DNA from: Thalassolituus hydrocarboniclasticus
Lineage (GTDB): Bacteria; Pseudomonadota; Gammaproteobacteria; Pseudomonadales; Oceanobacteraceae
Assembly: GCF_025345565.1 (NCBI RefSeq)
Contig: NZ_CP054475.1
Span: forward strand, 2,200,448 to 2,264,447
DNA: 64,000 nucleotides
Direction: 5' to 3'
In this document: in pieces, positions 9,727 to 19,620 of the stretch
Numbering within the stretch: the first letter of the stretch is position 1
Layout: each line of letters begins with the position of its first letter
Notes under the pieces: generated by a model
Database searches by the model: none
Told to the model about the DNA's origin: nothing
What the model saw: the letters and a program-made list of their open reading frames with translations, nothing else
Position numbers and translations under genes: made by a program

Positions 9727-10941
9727 CTAAACCACCAGCAGCGCATTCAGCCAGCCACCGCCAAACAGCAGCACTAACCAGAGAATCAGCCCAAGCAACA
9801 CGGGTTTCATACCGGCCGCCACCATACCCTGCCAGCGGGTATTCAGCCCCAGAGCCACCATCGCCAGCATCAGACACCAGACAGAAGCTTTTGCGGCCAG
9901 CTCCGTCAGCCAGAGCGGCAATGGCAGCACGCTGTTAAGCACAATCACCGCAACAAAGCCCAGCACAAATCCGGGAACCGGCAGCCGTTTTGGCGCGGCA
10001 GCAGTCTGCGGCTGAAGGTTCTTATCCGTATCCGCTACAGGCCGGCGCAACAACCACTGCCCAAGCAGTAATAAGGTCGGTGCCAGCAGTGCCACCCGTA
10101 ACAGCTTCACAATCAATGCGTTCTGCTGTGTAGCCGGATCAAGAACATCGGTTGCAGCCACCGCCTGAGCGACTTCATGAACGGTACTGCCGATGTACAG
10201 GCCGGCGCTGTTGCTGTCCAGCCCGAACCACTGACAGAGGTACGGATACAACAGCACACTTAAGGTACCGAATAACGCGACCAGCGCGACGGCTATCGCC
10301 AGCTGCTGCTCGGCGTTGTCTGCCGGATCGTCTGCCTGGTTGTCTGTAGCGGCATCTGCGTCAGGCGCTGTGTTTCCGCCACGGCCTGCGGCGCTTCGTT
10401 CAGCTAACAGCGGAGCCGTAGCCATAATGGCCGCCGCACCACAGACCGCACTGCCAATCGCAATCAGAATGCTCAGGCGCAGCGGCAGTTTCAGCCAGCG
10501 CTGCCCAAGCCAGATGCCCAGGCTCAGTACCGCAGCAATGGTGACAACATCCACCAGCAACGCCTGCCAGCCCACACCCCACAACTGGTCCAGGGTCAGC
10601 TGAAAACCAAACAGGACGATACCTGCTTTCAGCAATACCTGCTGACTGAAACGGCGAACTCTCAGTCCCCCTTTGCCATATTCCTGAGTGGCGTTGCCCA
10701 GAAAGCGCGGCGCCAGCGTACTGGCAATCAGTATGCCCAGCAGAATACTCAGTGGCAGACTGCCTATACCCCAGTGCTTCAGTTGCGGCAACCCTGCCAG
10801 CCACTGACATACCAGCGCCAGAACCAGAATAAGCACCAGGGTGGGCAACGCTCCCTGCCAGTGCCCCATATTTGCGGTAACGCCGTCAATGCGCGGAAAA
10901 CGTCTGGCTGCAGCCGCCAGTGGCATGTCATCTGTTCTCAT
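9727..10941 (-). CDS. YeiH/UPF0324-family putative sulfate exporter
   Basis: A 404-aa polytopic membrane protein of about 10 hydrophobic segments. Family patterns are present: GSLPLSILLGILIAS, GIVLFGFQLTLDQL, GSAVCGAAAIMATAPL and YIGSTVHEVAQAVAA. A hydrophilic loop (about residues 180-215, rich in A/D/N) interrupts the usual core. YeiH-family proteins are annotated as sulfate exporters on limited evidence. An 18-bp perfect palindrome lies 30 bp upstream, a likely operator for a regulator encoded elsewhere. Confidence 0.88.
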   Translation of the reverse strand: MRTDDMPLAAAARRFPRIDGVTANMGHWQGALPTLVLILVLALVCQWLAGLPQLKHWGIGSLPLSILLGILIASTLAPRFLGNATQEYGKGGLRVRRFSQQVLLKAGIVLFGFQLTLDQLWGVGWQALLVDVVTIAAVLSLGIWLGQRWLKLPLRLSILIAIGSAVCGAAAIMATAPLLAERSAAGRGGNTAPDADAATDNQADDPADNAEQQLAIAVALVALFGTLSVLLYPYLCQWFGLDSNSAGLYIGSTVHEVAQAVAATDVLDPATQQNALIVKLLRVALLAPTLLLLGQWLLRRPVADTDKNLQPQTAAAPKRLPVPGFVLGFVAVIVLNSVLPLPLWLTELAAKASVWCLMLAMVALGLNTRWQGMVAAGMKPVLLGLILWLVLLFGGGWLNALLVV

Positions 10942-10970
10942 CTCTCGGTCCTGCCTTGCTTATTTCGTAT

Positions 10971-10988
10971 TTGCATAAGCTTATGCAA
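10971..10988. promoter_or_regulatory. Perfect 18-bp palindrome upstream of the yeiH-like gene
   Basis: TTGCATAAGCTTATGCAA is fully self-complementary and sits 30 bp before the yeiH-like ATG, in the divergent gap to the Lon-type protease gene. Its symmetry and position fit a dimeric repressor or activator operator. The regulator is not identifiable here. Confidence 0.55.
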
Positions 10989-11141
10989 GCAATTCAATTC
11001 TGAGAAACCGATAATTCAGCATTAACTATCCTGTTTTACCGAACAAAGGCATCAACATACACAATCGTTGTATCACTCAGCCTTGAAAAGCCACACTGCT
11101 CCCCCACATTTGCTCCATAAGCCGAACAGTTAAGGTTTGAT

Positions 11142-13523
11142 ATGAGCGACGAGAATCACGAATTTATCAGCAGAGAAGAAGGCGCAGGCGCACTCGCGCT
11201 GGCCGATGATCTATTACCGGAAACCCTGCATATTCTGCCGGTGAATGGCCGCCCGTTTTTTCCGGCTCAGGTGCAGCCGGTGATTGTTGACGAAAAGATA
11301 TGGGGAGAAACCCTGAAGCAGGTTGCCGATTCACAGCACAAACTGCTGGGGCTTGCTTTTGTCGATGACAAAGCCATGGATGAGATACCGGCCAGCGAAC
11401 GCATCCCGGAAATAGGCTGCGTTGCCCGCATCCACCGGATTCACGCCGAAGATGGCCGTATTCAGTTCATCGCCCAGGGCATCCGCCGCTTCCGGATCCG
11501 TGAGTGGCTGAGCCATACACCACCGTTACAGGCCCGGGTAGTGTATCCGCAGCGCAGCACGGATTTCACCGATGAGATCAAGGCCTACGCCATGGCCATC
11601 ATTAACGCCATTAAAGAACTGGTGGCGATTAATCCGCTGTACTCAGAAGAACTGAAAAACTACCTCAATCATTTCAGTCCTAATGACCCTTCCCCGCTGA
11701 CCGATTTTGCTGCGGCCATCACCACCGCCGAAGGCAAAGCCCTGCAGGATGTACTGGCGACTCTGCCGCTGCAGAAGCGTATGGAAAAAACCCTGGTGCT
11801 GCTGAAAAAAGAAGTCGAGGTTGCACGCTTACAGGTTGAGATTAACAAAACCGTAAACGACAACATCAGCAAACATCAGCGCGATTTTTTCCTGAAAGAG
11901 CAGCTGAAAACCATTCAGAAAGAACTGGGTCTGGCCAAGGATGATAAAACCGCTGAAATCGATGAGTTTGTACAACGGCTGGAAGGCAAAGACATTCCGG
12001 CCGCAGCACGCAAACGCATCGATGAAGAACTGCACAAACTGAAAATGCTGGAGACCGGCTCGCCGGAATACAGCGTGACCCGTAATTATCTCGACTGGGC
12101 AACGTCGGTGCCCTGGGGTGTATATTCCACCGATGCGTTCGATCTGAGCCACGCCCGCGAAGTGCTGGATGCGCACCACGCCGGACTGGATGACGTTAAA
12201 CAGCGCATTATGGAATTTCTGGCGGTTGGTACGTTTAAGCAGGAAATATCCGGCTCCATTATGTTGCTGGCAGGCCCACCGGGAGTGGGTAAGACCTCTA
12301 TTGGCCGTTCGGTGGCCGACGCGCTGGGGCGGAAGTTTTATCGCTTCAGCGTCGGCGGCATGCGCGATGAAGCCGAAATCAAAGGCCACCGCCGCACCTA
12401 TATCGGTGCTTTGCCGGGTAAATTAATTCAGGCCTTAAAAGATGTCGAAGTGGCTAACCCGGTGATTATGCTGGATGAAATCGACAAACTCGGCGCCTCG
12501 TATCAGGGTGACCCGGCCTCTGCCCTGCTGGAAGTACTGGACCCTGAGCAGAATAAAGAATTCCTCGACCATTACCTCGATCTGCGCGTGGATTTATCCA
12601 AAGTGCTGTTTATCTGTACCGCCAACCAGCTGGACACCATTCCGGCGCCACTGCTTGACCGTATGGATACCATCCGCTTATCGGGTTATATCGCCGAAGA
12701 AAAACTCGCCATTGCCAAGAGCCATTTATGGCCACGGGTACTGGAGCGCCATGGCCTGAAAAAATCTCAGGTCAAAATCAGTGACAGTACGCTGAAAAGC
12801 ATTATTGAAGGGTATGCCCGTGAATCCGGCGTGCGTAATCTGGAAAAGCTGCTGCAACAGATTGCACGTAAAGCCGTGGTTAAATTACTGGAAAACCCCA
12901 AGGCTAAGATCTCAGTAACCAATAAAGACCTGAGTGACTACCTCGGCGCTCCGGCCTTCCGCGCCGAACGTATTTTAAGCGGTGTCGGCGTCGTAACCGG
13001 TCTGGCCTGGACTTCGATGGGAGGCGCAACACTGCCCATTGAAGCCGCCGTTGTGCACCAGCAGAACCGTGGCTTTAAACTCACCGGTAAGCTTGGCGAT
13101 GTGATGAAAGAGTCCGCCGAAATTGCCTACAGCTATACCGCAGGCCATGCGGCTGACTTTGGTGGCGACCCGGAATTCTTTAATTCCCGCTTCCTGCATC
13201 TGCACGTACCGGAAGGTGCAACACCGAAAGACGGCCCCAGCGCCGGGGTTACCATGACCACGGCATTAATGTCGTTAATGCTGAATAAACGCATAAAACG
13301 CCATCTGGCCATGACCGGAGAGTTAACCCTCACCGGTCAGGTATTACCGGTTGGGGGAATACGCGAAAAAGTGATTGCCGCGCGGCGCTCTAAAATCATG
13401 GAAGTGATTTTACCAGAGGCCAACCGCCGCGATTATGAAGAGTTACCGGAACATATCCGTAAGGGCATGACCGCGCACTTTGCTGAAAAATATGCCGATG
13501 TATTTGAGGTTGTGTTTGGTTAA
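11142..13523 (+). CDS. ATP-dependent Lon-type protease, AsrA subgroup
   Basis: A 793-aa protein with an N-terminal Lon substrate-binding domain (LPVNGRPFFPAQVQPVIV), an AAA+ module with Walker A GPPGVGKTS and Walker B VIMLDEID, and a C-terminal S16 protease domain with the catalytic serine in KDGPSAGVTM and the lysine in REKVIAARR. The N-terminal sequence follows the second Lon of Pseudomonas (AsrA, PA0779) rather than canonical Lon, so a separate housekeeping lon may exist elsewhere. It degrades misfolded or regulatory proteins. AsrA is linked to aminoglycoside and heat stress response in P. aeruginosa. Monocistronic. Confidence 0.95.
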   Translation: MSDENHEFISREEGAGALALADDLLPETLHILPVNGRPFFPAQVQPVIVDEKIWGETLKQVADSQHKLLGLAFVDDKAMDEIPASERIPEIGCVARIHRIHAEDGRIQFIAQGIRRFRIREWLSHTPPLQARVVYPQRSTDFTDEIKAYAMAIINAIKELVAINPLYSEELKNYLNHFSPNDPSPLTDFAAAITTAEGKALQDVLATLPLQKRMEKTLVLLKKEVEVARLQVEINKTVNDNISKHQRDFFLKEQLKTIQKELGLAKDDKTAEIDEFVQRLEGKDIPAAARKRIDEELHKLKMLETGSPEYSVTRNYLDWATSVPWGVYSTDAFDLSHAREVLDAHHAGLDDVKQRIMEFLAVGTFKQEISGSIMLLAGPPGVGKTSIGRSVADALGRKFYRFSVGGMRDEAEIKGHRRTYIGALPGKLIQALKDVEVANPVIMLDEIDKLGASYQGDPASALLEVLDPEQNKEFLDHYLDLRVDLSKVLFICTANQLDTIPAPLLDRMDTIRLSGYIAEEKLAIAKSHLWPRVLERHGLKKSQVKISDSTLKSIIEGYARESGVRNLEKLLQQIARKAVVKLLENPKAKISVTNKDLSDYLGAPAFRAERILSGVGVVTGLAWTSMGGATLPIEAAVVHQQNRGFKLTGKLGDVMKESAEIAYSYTAGHAADFGGDPEFFNSRFLHLHVPEGATPKDGPSAGVTMTTALMSLMLNKRIKRHLAMTGELTLTGQVLPVGGIREKVIAARRSKIMEVILPEANRRDYEELPEHIRKGMTAHFAEKYADVFEVVFG

Positions 13524-13572
13524 AACAGAGAAACGTTAAATCAGCAAGATTTTACAACAGGGCATTTCGGTT

Positions 13573-13599
13573 CGCGGGCATGGCCCGCGATAATTTTTT
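13573..13599 (+). terminator. Terminator built from a REP-like palindrome
   Basis: The stem CGCGGGC/GCCCGCG with an ATG loop is followed by ATAATTTTTT, a rho-independent terminator for the Lon-type gene. The same palindrome recurs twice at 34.8 kb, so this is a REP-like unit doing terminator duty. Confidence 0.8.
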
Positions 13600-13611
13600 G
13601 CTGTTTATTCG

Positions 13612-14148
13612 TTATTTAATCAGCTGAATCAGCTGTTTAAACACCGGGCCTTCAGCCTGTTTCTGCAATTCAAACAACGCCATTTCGACGGATGTTAACT
13701 GCGCTCCCATGCTGTGCATTTTACGGATGGCCAGTTCTTTATTGGCCTGCGTACGTGAACTGACGCCATCGGTGACCAGATGCACGCCGTACTTCTGCGC
13801 TAATAAATCTCCGACCGTCTGATAAACACAGACATGGGCTTCCAGCCCGGCCACCAGCCACTGGCTGATTTTCTGCTCTTTTACCGCTTTGGCGATGGTC
13901 GGTTCCTGCATGCCACTGAAGGTTGATTTAACCAGCGCCTCTCCCGGCAACACTTCGCGCAGTTCCGGACGTGTTGTACCCAGCTTATCCGGTAGCTGTT
14001 CCATCCAGATAATGGGCAATTCCAGCAAATTGGCCCCCTGAATCAACAGCCGCAACTGAGCAAATAATGCACTGCTCTCATGCATTTGTTCAGATAACTT
14101 ACCCTGCACATCAACGATCATTAAACCGGTTGTTTCTTTATTCAGCAT
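13612..14148 (-). CDS. Isochorismatase-fold cysteine hydrolase (YcaC-like)
   Basis: A 178-aa protein. The triad pattern fits the isochorismatase superfamily: Asp in MIVDVQGKL (near residue 13), Lys in EALVKSTFSGM and Cys in GLEAHVCVYQT. Members hydrolyse amides or vinyl ethers; the YcaC branch has no settled substrate. AGGAGG lies just before the ATG. It starts 23 bp after the DyP peroxidase stop, so the two are probably co-transcribed. Confidence 0.9.
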   Translation of the reverse strand: MLNKETTGLMIVDVQGKLSEQMHESSALFAQLRLLIQGANLLELPIIWMEQLPDKLGTTRPELREVLPGEALVKSTFSGMQEPTIAKAVKEQKISQWLVAGLEAHVCVYQTVGDLLAQKYGVHLVTDGVSSRTQANKELAIRKMHSMGAQLTSVEMALFELQKQAEGPVFKQLIQLIK

Positions 14149-14171
14149 GGGATACCTCCTGTTAAGGCTGC

Positions 14172-15095
14172 TCAGCCCTGGACGAGTACTGCATCAAGAT
14201 CAGACTGTGATGGCATAAACCAGTAAGCACCGGTCAAGGCCGTCGAGTATTTCATCAGATGATCACTGTAACCATCGCCACTGTTCCCCAGCATACGTTC
14301 AAGCTGTACGCTGATACGGCGCAGGTTGCAGGCAAAGGCGAGGAAATACAGGCCATGCTCTTCGGCACCGCCATAAGGGGTACTGCGGCGATAGATTTTC
14401 TGGCCAACGCCATCAATTTTGACATCGGTCCGGCTGACGTGAGAGGTCGGTGGCATCGCATCACCTTCCAGTTCCACATTATCCTGCTTGGTACGACCGA
14501 TTACCTGTTCCTGCTCGTGCACACTGAGCTGATTAAACGCCTGCAGATGATGCCGCCATTTCTGCGACAGCACATAGGAACCACCAGCACCGGCTTCACC
14601 TTCGGGAATAACCGCAGCATCCAGACGTTTATCGCCTTTCGGATTGGCGGTTCCATCAACAAAACCAGTCAGATCGCGGGCTTCACGGTTTTTAAAACCG
14701 TTTAGATCAAGCAAGGTTACGGCAACATCGCGCATGGCATCATGCACCTGCAGTACCGCATTCATCACCTCACCCTGATCTTCGCCATGAATCCAGAAAA
14801 ACACATCGCGTTGCGTTGCTGGCATGGTGTAGCCATTTTCACCAACCATCTCTTTAAACGGCTGTAATTGTGCAGGTTGCCAGGCGGGCTGCAGCCGTTG
14901 CCAGGCCGTAGCGCCAAAGGCCAGCGCAATATACACATCCGGCAGTGCCTGCCTGGCACGGTCGAGGGCACGGCAAATTCCGGCATCACTGATACCGGGA
15001 TTAAAATTCATTTCCAGATAATGAGCACTGCGACCGGGCTCGGCCAGCAGGCCTGCCTGTGGCAAGGCAGATAACGCGTGAGCTGACAATGACAC
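14172..15095 (-). CDS. DyP-type heme peroxidase (YfeX-like)
   Basis: A 307-aa protein with the DyP signature GFVDGTANPKG carrying the distal aspartate, and an arginine further along (SHVSRTDVKI region). The proximal heme histidine is likely in the EEHGLYFLAF segment. DyP peroxidases oxidise dyes, phenolics or porphyrins with H2O2; no Tat signal is visible, so it is probably cytoplasmic. The start is a GTG at 15095 with weak ribosome-binding sequence, hence uncertain by a few codons. Confidence 0.9.
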   Translation of the reverse strand: MSLSAHALSALPQAGLLAEPGRSAHYLEMNFNPGISDAGICRALDRARQALPDVYIALAFGATAWQRLQPAWQPAQLQPFKEMVGENGYTMPATQRDVFFWIHGEDQGEVMNAVLQVHDAMRDVAVTLLDLNGFKNREARDLTGFVDGTANPKGDKRLDAAVIPEGEAGAGGSYVLSQKWRHHLQAFNQLSVHEQEQVIGRTKQDNVELEGDAMPPTSHVSRTDVKIDGVGQKIYRRSTPYGGAEEHGLYFLAFACNLRRISVQLERMLGNSGDGYSDHLMKYSTALTGAYWFMPSQSDLDAVLVQG

Positions 15096-15206
15096 TGAGA
15101 TAATCCATGACAGAGTGAATTATCACTATAACAAAGCGTCGCCTGTGGGAGAAATGCTCTTAAGCAGGCGATTGGTCGTACGCTGAAGCGCAGCAGATTG
15201 CGCCGC

Positions 15207-17642
15207 TCAGCGTAAAACAGCCGCAATATCCGTCTGGCGTATCCAGTCTGCCAGCAGTTCCGGGCGTAAAGGCCGGCTGAATAAATAGCCCTGAATACAG
15301 TGGCAGCCAAGCTCCCTTAACATATCGAGCTGCTCGTGATTCTCCACCCCTTCGGCAGTAACCTGCAGACTGAGCACCTGACAAAGCGCCATAACAGCAC
15401 GGCATATCTCAATATCGTTGCTGCTGTGAGGCAGGTCGCGTACAAAAGAACGGTCAATTTTTACCCGGTCAAAAGTCAGTTCTTTCAGACGACTGAGCGA
15501 AGAGTAGCCCGTGCCAAAATCGTCAATCGCCAGCCCGACACCTGATTTATGGATATGCTCCAGCTGGCGCAGTATCTGTTCGTTTGCCTGCAGCGCGGTT
15601 TCGGTAATTTCCAGCTCGAGCTGTTCAGGCGCTATATTGAATTCGGTCAGGACCCTACTCACTAATGCAGCAAAGCGACTGTCCGTAAGCTGACGGGCCG
15701 ACACGTTGACAGACACTTTCAGCTCCGGCAAACCACTGTCCATCCAGCCACGTAACACACGGCAACTTTCGCGCAAAACCCAGGAGCCGATATCAACAAT
15801 CACATCACTCTGTTCTGCAATCGGAATAAAACGGTCCGGCGGGATCATTCCCAGTTCGTTGTGATACCAGCGACACAGTGCCTCCACGCCATAAACCCGG
15901 GAGGTCTGCAAATCGATCAATGGCTGAAATTCAAGCGCCAGTTCATCGTTACGAATAGCCTGTTTAAGGCTGCGCTCAATGCGCAGTCGTTCGTTAAATT
16001 CCATGGCAAGGGCAAAATCATAAATACAGTAGCGGTTTTTCCCCTGTCGCTTGGCTTCAAACAGTGCCGTATCGGCGGCTTTTAATAACTCTTCATATTC
16101 CTGCACCGAGGGCCGTGACAGCACAATGCCAATGCTGGCCGAGACCTCGACTTTTTCCCGACTCAGAGAAACCGGCTGCTGTACTGCCTGCAGTAATTTC
16201 TCTGCCACCACTTTCAGATCATCCTCCTGCTCAGCATTGGTGATGACGATCACAAACTCATCCCCACCGATACGCACCACGGTATCTTCATCACGCACTG
16301 TCTGTTTAAAACGATCGGCCATAACGCGCAGTAATAAATCGCCTTCCGAATGACCCAGGGTATCGTTAATCAGCTTAAAACCATCAAGATCGAGATACAG
16401 AATTCCCACGCTGCCCGGTGCTTCAATTCCGTCAGCCAGTGCATCACTCACCACCTGCTCCAGCCGTACACGATTGCCTACACCGGTCAGCGCATCCATA
16501 TAAGCTAAAGTCGCAAGATTTTTTTCAACACGGCGTAATTCGCTGATATCCGAAAAGGTGATGACAAAATTCTGCAGCTGCCCGTCATCACTTAATACCG
16601 TGCAGACATGCTCCCAGGCCTGAAAGAATTCACCATTCTTACGCTGGCAGGCTATTTCTCCACTCCAGTAGCCCTGTGCGTCATTGATCAGGCGCGGATA
16701 AAACTGGTCACTGTGGCGCCGGGCATGAAGAAATTCATCCGGATTTTTACCCTGCACATCAGCCTGCGTGTAGCCGGTTATCTGGCTGAATGCCGGGTTA
16801 ACATTTAACACCCGGCGCTGGGCGTCGGTAATCAGAATGCCTTCCGAAGTCGAATTAAACACCGCATTGGCCTGGCGCAGCTGCTCATCCGCCAGGTAAC
16901 GTTCGTGCACATCGTGTAATACACCAATGACACGCCGGTCGCCATTTTCCCAGCGGAACAGACTGGCAAATAATTCTACCCAGCGGTAGTCATTACCTTC
17001 GTGTTTGCGGAAACGTACCGGTTGCTGATGGCGCTGATGACTGCCTATTTGTTTATGAATTTTGTCACGGTCATCGGGGTGAATATTCACCAGCAAATCA
17101 TCCAGACTTTCGGAAATCAGCTGTGGAGGTGTATGCGATACGTTTAAACGAATATCCTCATCGTTATCAGGCGTCCACTCCCAGATACTCATTCTGGCGG
17201 CTTCCAGAGCCAGCCGCAGACGTTCTTCCGAACGTCTCAGTTCCAGGTCGGCACTATAGCGTGCCAGTGCAATACGGATAGCGGCATCCACTTCGCGTTT
17301 TTCAAAGGGTTTTACCATATAACCGTAAGGCAGACTGTCGCTGGCATCATCCAGAGTCTGATCATCGGAGTAAGCTGATAAAAACAGCACCGGGATTCCG
17401 GTCTTCTGCATGATGATTTTCGCCGCTTCCGTGCCCAGCATCGCTGTATCCAGATGAATATCCATCAGAATCAGATCGACATTCTGCTCAGTAGCTGCAG
17501 CAATGGCAGCCTCCCCACTGCTGACACAAGCCACCACTTCATATCCCAGATCTTCCAGTGTCAGTTTAAGATCCAGCGCAGTAACCTTTTCATCTTCTAC
17601 TATCAATATCCGACAGCTGTGCGATGTATTATGGCTGTTCAT
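15207..17642 (-). CDS. Response regulator with PAS, GGDEF and EAL domains (c-di-GMP turnover)
   Basis: An 811-aa multidomain protein. Order: REC receiver (about 8-125, phospho-Asp in LILMDIHLD), two PAS domains (about 140-375), GGDEF (about 385-545) and EAL (about 560-805). The GGDEF site is intact and an RDED inhibitory site lies five residues before it, so product inhibition is expected. The EAL domain keeps EALCRW, DDFGTGYSSL and TAEGVE, so it may also degrade c-di-GMP. The start overlaps the upstream kinase stop by 14 nt, making the kinase the likely partner. I chose the ATG at 17642, with GGGATT upstream. Confidence 0.93.
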   Translation of the reverse strand: MNSHNTSHSCRILIVEDEKVTALDLKLTLEDLGYEVVACVSSGEAAIAAATEQNVDLILMDIHLDTAMLGTEAAKIIMQKTGIPVLFLSAYSDDQTLDDASDSLPYGYMVKPFEKREVDAAIRIALARYSADLELRRSEERLRLALEAARMSIWEWTPDNDEDIRLNVSHTPPQLISESLDDLLVNIHPDDRDKIHKQIGSHQRHQQPVRFRKHEGNDYRWVELFASLFRWENGDRRVIGVLHDVHERYLADEQLRQANAVFNSTSEGILITDAQRRVLNVNPAFSQITGYTQADVQGKNPDEFLHARRHSDQFYPRLINDAQGYWSGEIACQRKNGEFFQAWEHVCTVLSDDGQLQNFVITFSDISELRRVEKNLATLAYMDALTGVGNRVRLEQVVSDALADGIEAPGSVGILYLDLDGFKLINDTLGHSEGDLLLRVMADRFKQTVRDEDTVVRIGGDEFVIVITNAEQEDDLKVVAEKLLQAVQQPVSLSREKVEVSASIGIVLSRPSVQEYEELLKAADTALFEAKRQGKNRYCIYDFALAMEFNERLRIERSLKQAIRNDELALEFQPLIDLQTSRVYGVEALCRWYHNELGMIPPDRFIPIAEQSDVIVDIGSWVLRESCRVLRGWMDSGLPELKVSVNVSARQLTDSRFAALVSRVLTEFNIAPEQLELEITETALQANEQILRQLEHIHKSGVGLAIDDFGTGYSSLSRLKELTFDRVKIDRSFVRDLPHSSNDIEICRAVMALCQVLSLQVTAEGVENHEQLDMLRELGCHCIQGYLFSRPLRPELLADWIRQTDIAAVLR

Positions 17643-19473
17643 CTGACAATCCCGCGTCATGAATAATAAGTTGAAATACAGCGCCCTCTGCATCCAGCAC
17701 ATCCAGCGTTGCATGCATCTGCTCGACCAGTCCCGGAATCAGCTGAAATCCGAGAGAATTGGATGTTCCGGGCCTGCCCCCCTGCGGCAGGCCAATGCCA
17801 TTATCGGCAATAATTAACACTTTTTTCGCTCCGTCCTCACTCAGCGTCAGACGAATTTCACCACCATCGTGATCCGGAAAAGCATGTTTAATCGCGTTAG
17901 TGACCAGTTCATTAATCAGCAGACCAAAGGGCAAAGCAATGTCCAGGGCCAGATAACTTTCTTTGTGGTCAGATTCAATCACCAGCTGCACATTGCGCAT
18001 CGCCGAAAAATAACTGCGTTTCAGCAAATCCCCCAGCCGGCGCATATAAGAAACCGCTTCGATACGATCAAAGTTTTTCTGCTCGTACAGCAGCTGGTGA
18101 ATTAATGCCATGGCCTTTATCCGCCCCTGGCTTTCGTCAAAATAGCTGCGAACGTCTTCCGGCGCGCTGCGCGCCTGCAGACTGAGCAGACTGGAAACCA
18201 CCTGAAGATTATTTTTTACCCGGTGGTGGACTTCGTTCAGTAAGGCGGTTTTTTCATTCAGACTGCGGATAAGATTCTGCTGAATACTTTTCTGCACCGA
18301 GATATCAACGATGGTGGCCAGAATGCGGTGTCCTTCCGGGAAATTCAGCGGTGTCAGGCCAATTTCCACCGGAAACAGACTGCCATCCCGACGCCGCGCA
18401 TACAGCTCCCGCATCGCCGCCATCGCTCTGGCCTGCGGAGCCTGCAAATACCCACGACGCAGATCACTGTGCGCAGCTTTTATGCTGTCCGGCACCAGAT
18501 CTTCAACCGTCAACTGCAACAGCTGCTCACTGTCGTAACCAAACATTTCCGTGCTGCGGCGGTTAACCAACTGAATGCGGCCTTCTTCGTCCACCAGAAT
18601 CAGGCCATCCTGAGTGCTTTCTACCACCCGTCGGAAGCGTTCTTCACTGTATTTGAGCATATTCTCGCCGGCTACCCGGGCGGTAATATCAATAGCCGAC
18701 GGTATCAGGTAAACAATTTCGCCCTGAGCATTTTTCAGCGGAGCCAGCATAAAGTCGATGATCATACGGCTGTCATCTGCGGTACGGATGACCACATCGT
18801 AACGGACGATTTCGCCCTTTACCGCGAGCGCCACAGCATCACGCAACTGCTGCTGAACCTGCAGATCGTAAGACCACCAGAAACAGTCCCAGAATTTTTT
18901 ACCCAACACATCTTCGAGCTTAATACCGGCGGCATCCAGCGGTGCTTTATTGGCGTCAATCAGAGTGCCGTCGGGTTCCATAATGCCGACAAAGGACATC
19001 AGACTGTCGATCACACTACGCACCAGTGTCGCGGCTTCTTCTTTGGTACGTTTCAGCTCCAGCTCGACCGTATGATTTACGGCAATCACCAGCACGCCCA
19101 ATACCTGGCCGGTGGCAGACATAATCGGGCGGTAAGTGGCCAGCCAGTCAGCACGGCGACCCGGGGTACTGGGGGTTTCGGCCTGCACTTCAATATCGGA
19201 GATTTCTTTGCCGTCGCGGATCACCGTCAGCAGCAGAGGTTCGACGACGGAAGCCAGATGGGGAAAAACCTCCCCTACACTGCGGCCCAGATGCTCATCA
19301 ACGCTCAGCCCGTTAAAACGGGCCAGAGTCGGGTTAATCGCGCGGTAACGGAGGTCGGTATCAAGAATGGCAAGCCCCAGGTCAGAATGACCCAGCAATG
19401 AATCCAGAGCGCTTGCCTTGAGACTCAGCAGAGACAGGTCCCTGCTGTCGAACGTCATCGGGGTTGTATCCAT
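17629..19473 (-). CDS. PAS-domain sensor histidine kinase, HisKA_2 type
   Basis: A 614-aa protein with three PAS domains (about 20-390), each with recognisable cores (for example EERFRRVVESTQDGLILVD), and no TM segments, so the sensing should be cytoplasmic. The dimerisation/phosphoacceptor segment HHRVKNNLQVVSSLLSLQ is the HisKA_2 pattern with its histidine at about 412. An HATPase_c domain follows (LVTNAIKHAF, IADNGIGLPQGG). The stop overlaps the GGDEF-EAL regulator start. An in-frame GTG at 19485 is an alternative start. Confidence 0.92.
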   Translation of the reverse strand: MDTTPMTFDSRDLSLLSLKASALDSLLGHSDLGLAILDTDLRYRAINPTLARFNGLSVDEHLGRSVGEVFPHLASVVEPLLLTVIRDGKEISDIEVQAETPSTPGRRADWLATYRPIMSATGQVLGVLVIAVNHTVELELKRTKEEAATLVRSVIDSLMSFVGIMEPDGTLIDANKAPLDAAGIKLEDVLGKKFWDCFWWSYDLQVQQQLRDAVALAVKGEIVRYDVVIRTADDSRMIIDFMLAPLKNAQGEIVYLIPSAIDITARVAGENMLKYSEERFRRVVESTQDGLILVDEEGRIQLVNRRSTEMFGYDSEQLLQLTVEDLVPDSIKAAHSDLRRGYLQAPQARAMAAMRELYARRRDGSLFPVEIGLTPLNFPEGHRILATIVDISVQKSIQQNLIRSLNEKTALLNEVHHRVKNNLQVVSSLLSLQARSAPEDVRSYFDESQGRIKAMALIHQLLYEQKNFDRIEAVSYMRRLGDLLKRSYFSAMRNVQLVIESDHKESYLALDIALPFGLLINELVTNAIKHAFPDHDGGEIRLTLSEDGAKKVLIIADNGIGLPQGGRPGTSNSLGFQLIPGLVEQMHATLDVLDAEGAVFQLIIHDAGLSDEQP

Positions 19474-19620
19474 ACACACCGCCACTCATGAGCCTGATTC
19501 CCTGAGCTTAGCTAATTACTGTGCGTTTAATAAGGCCTGATTACAGCATTAACTACAAAATAACGCCTCAATATCCTTATTTTATCGCGCCGACAGCCAT
19601 CTCTGGCCGTCGGCGCGCTT

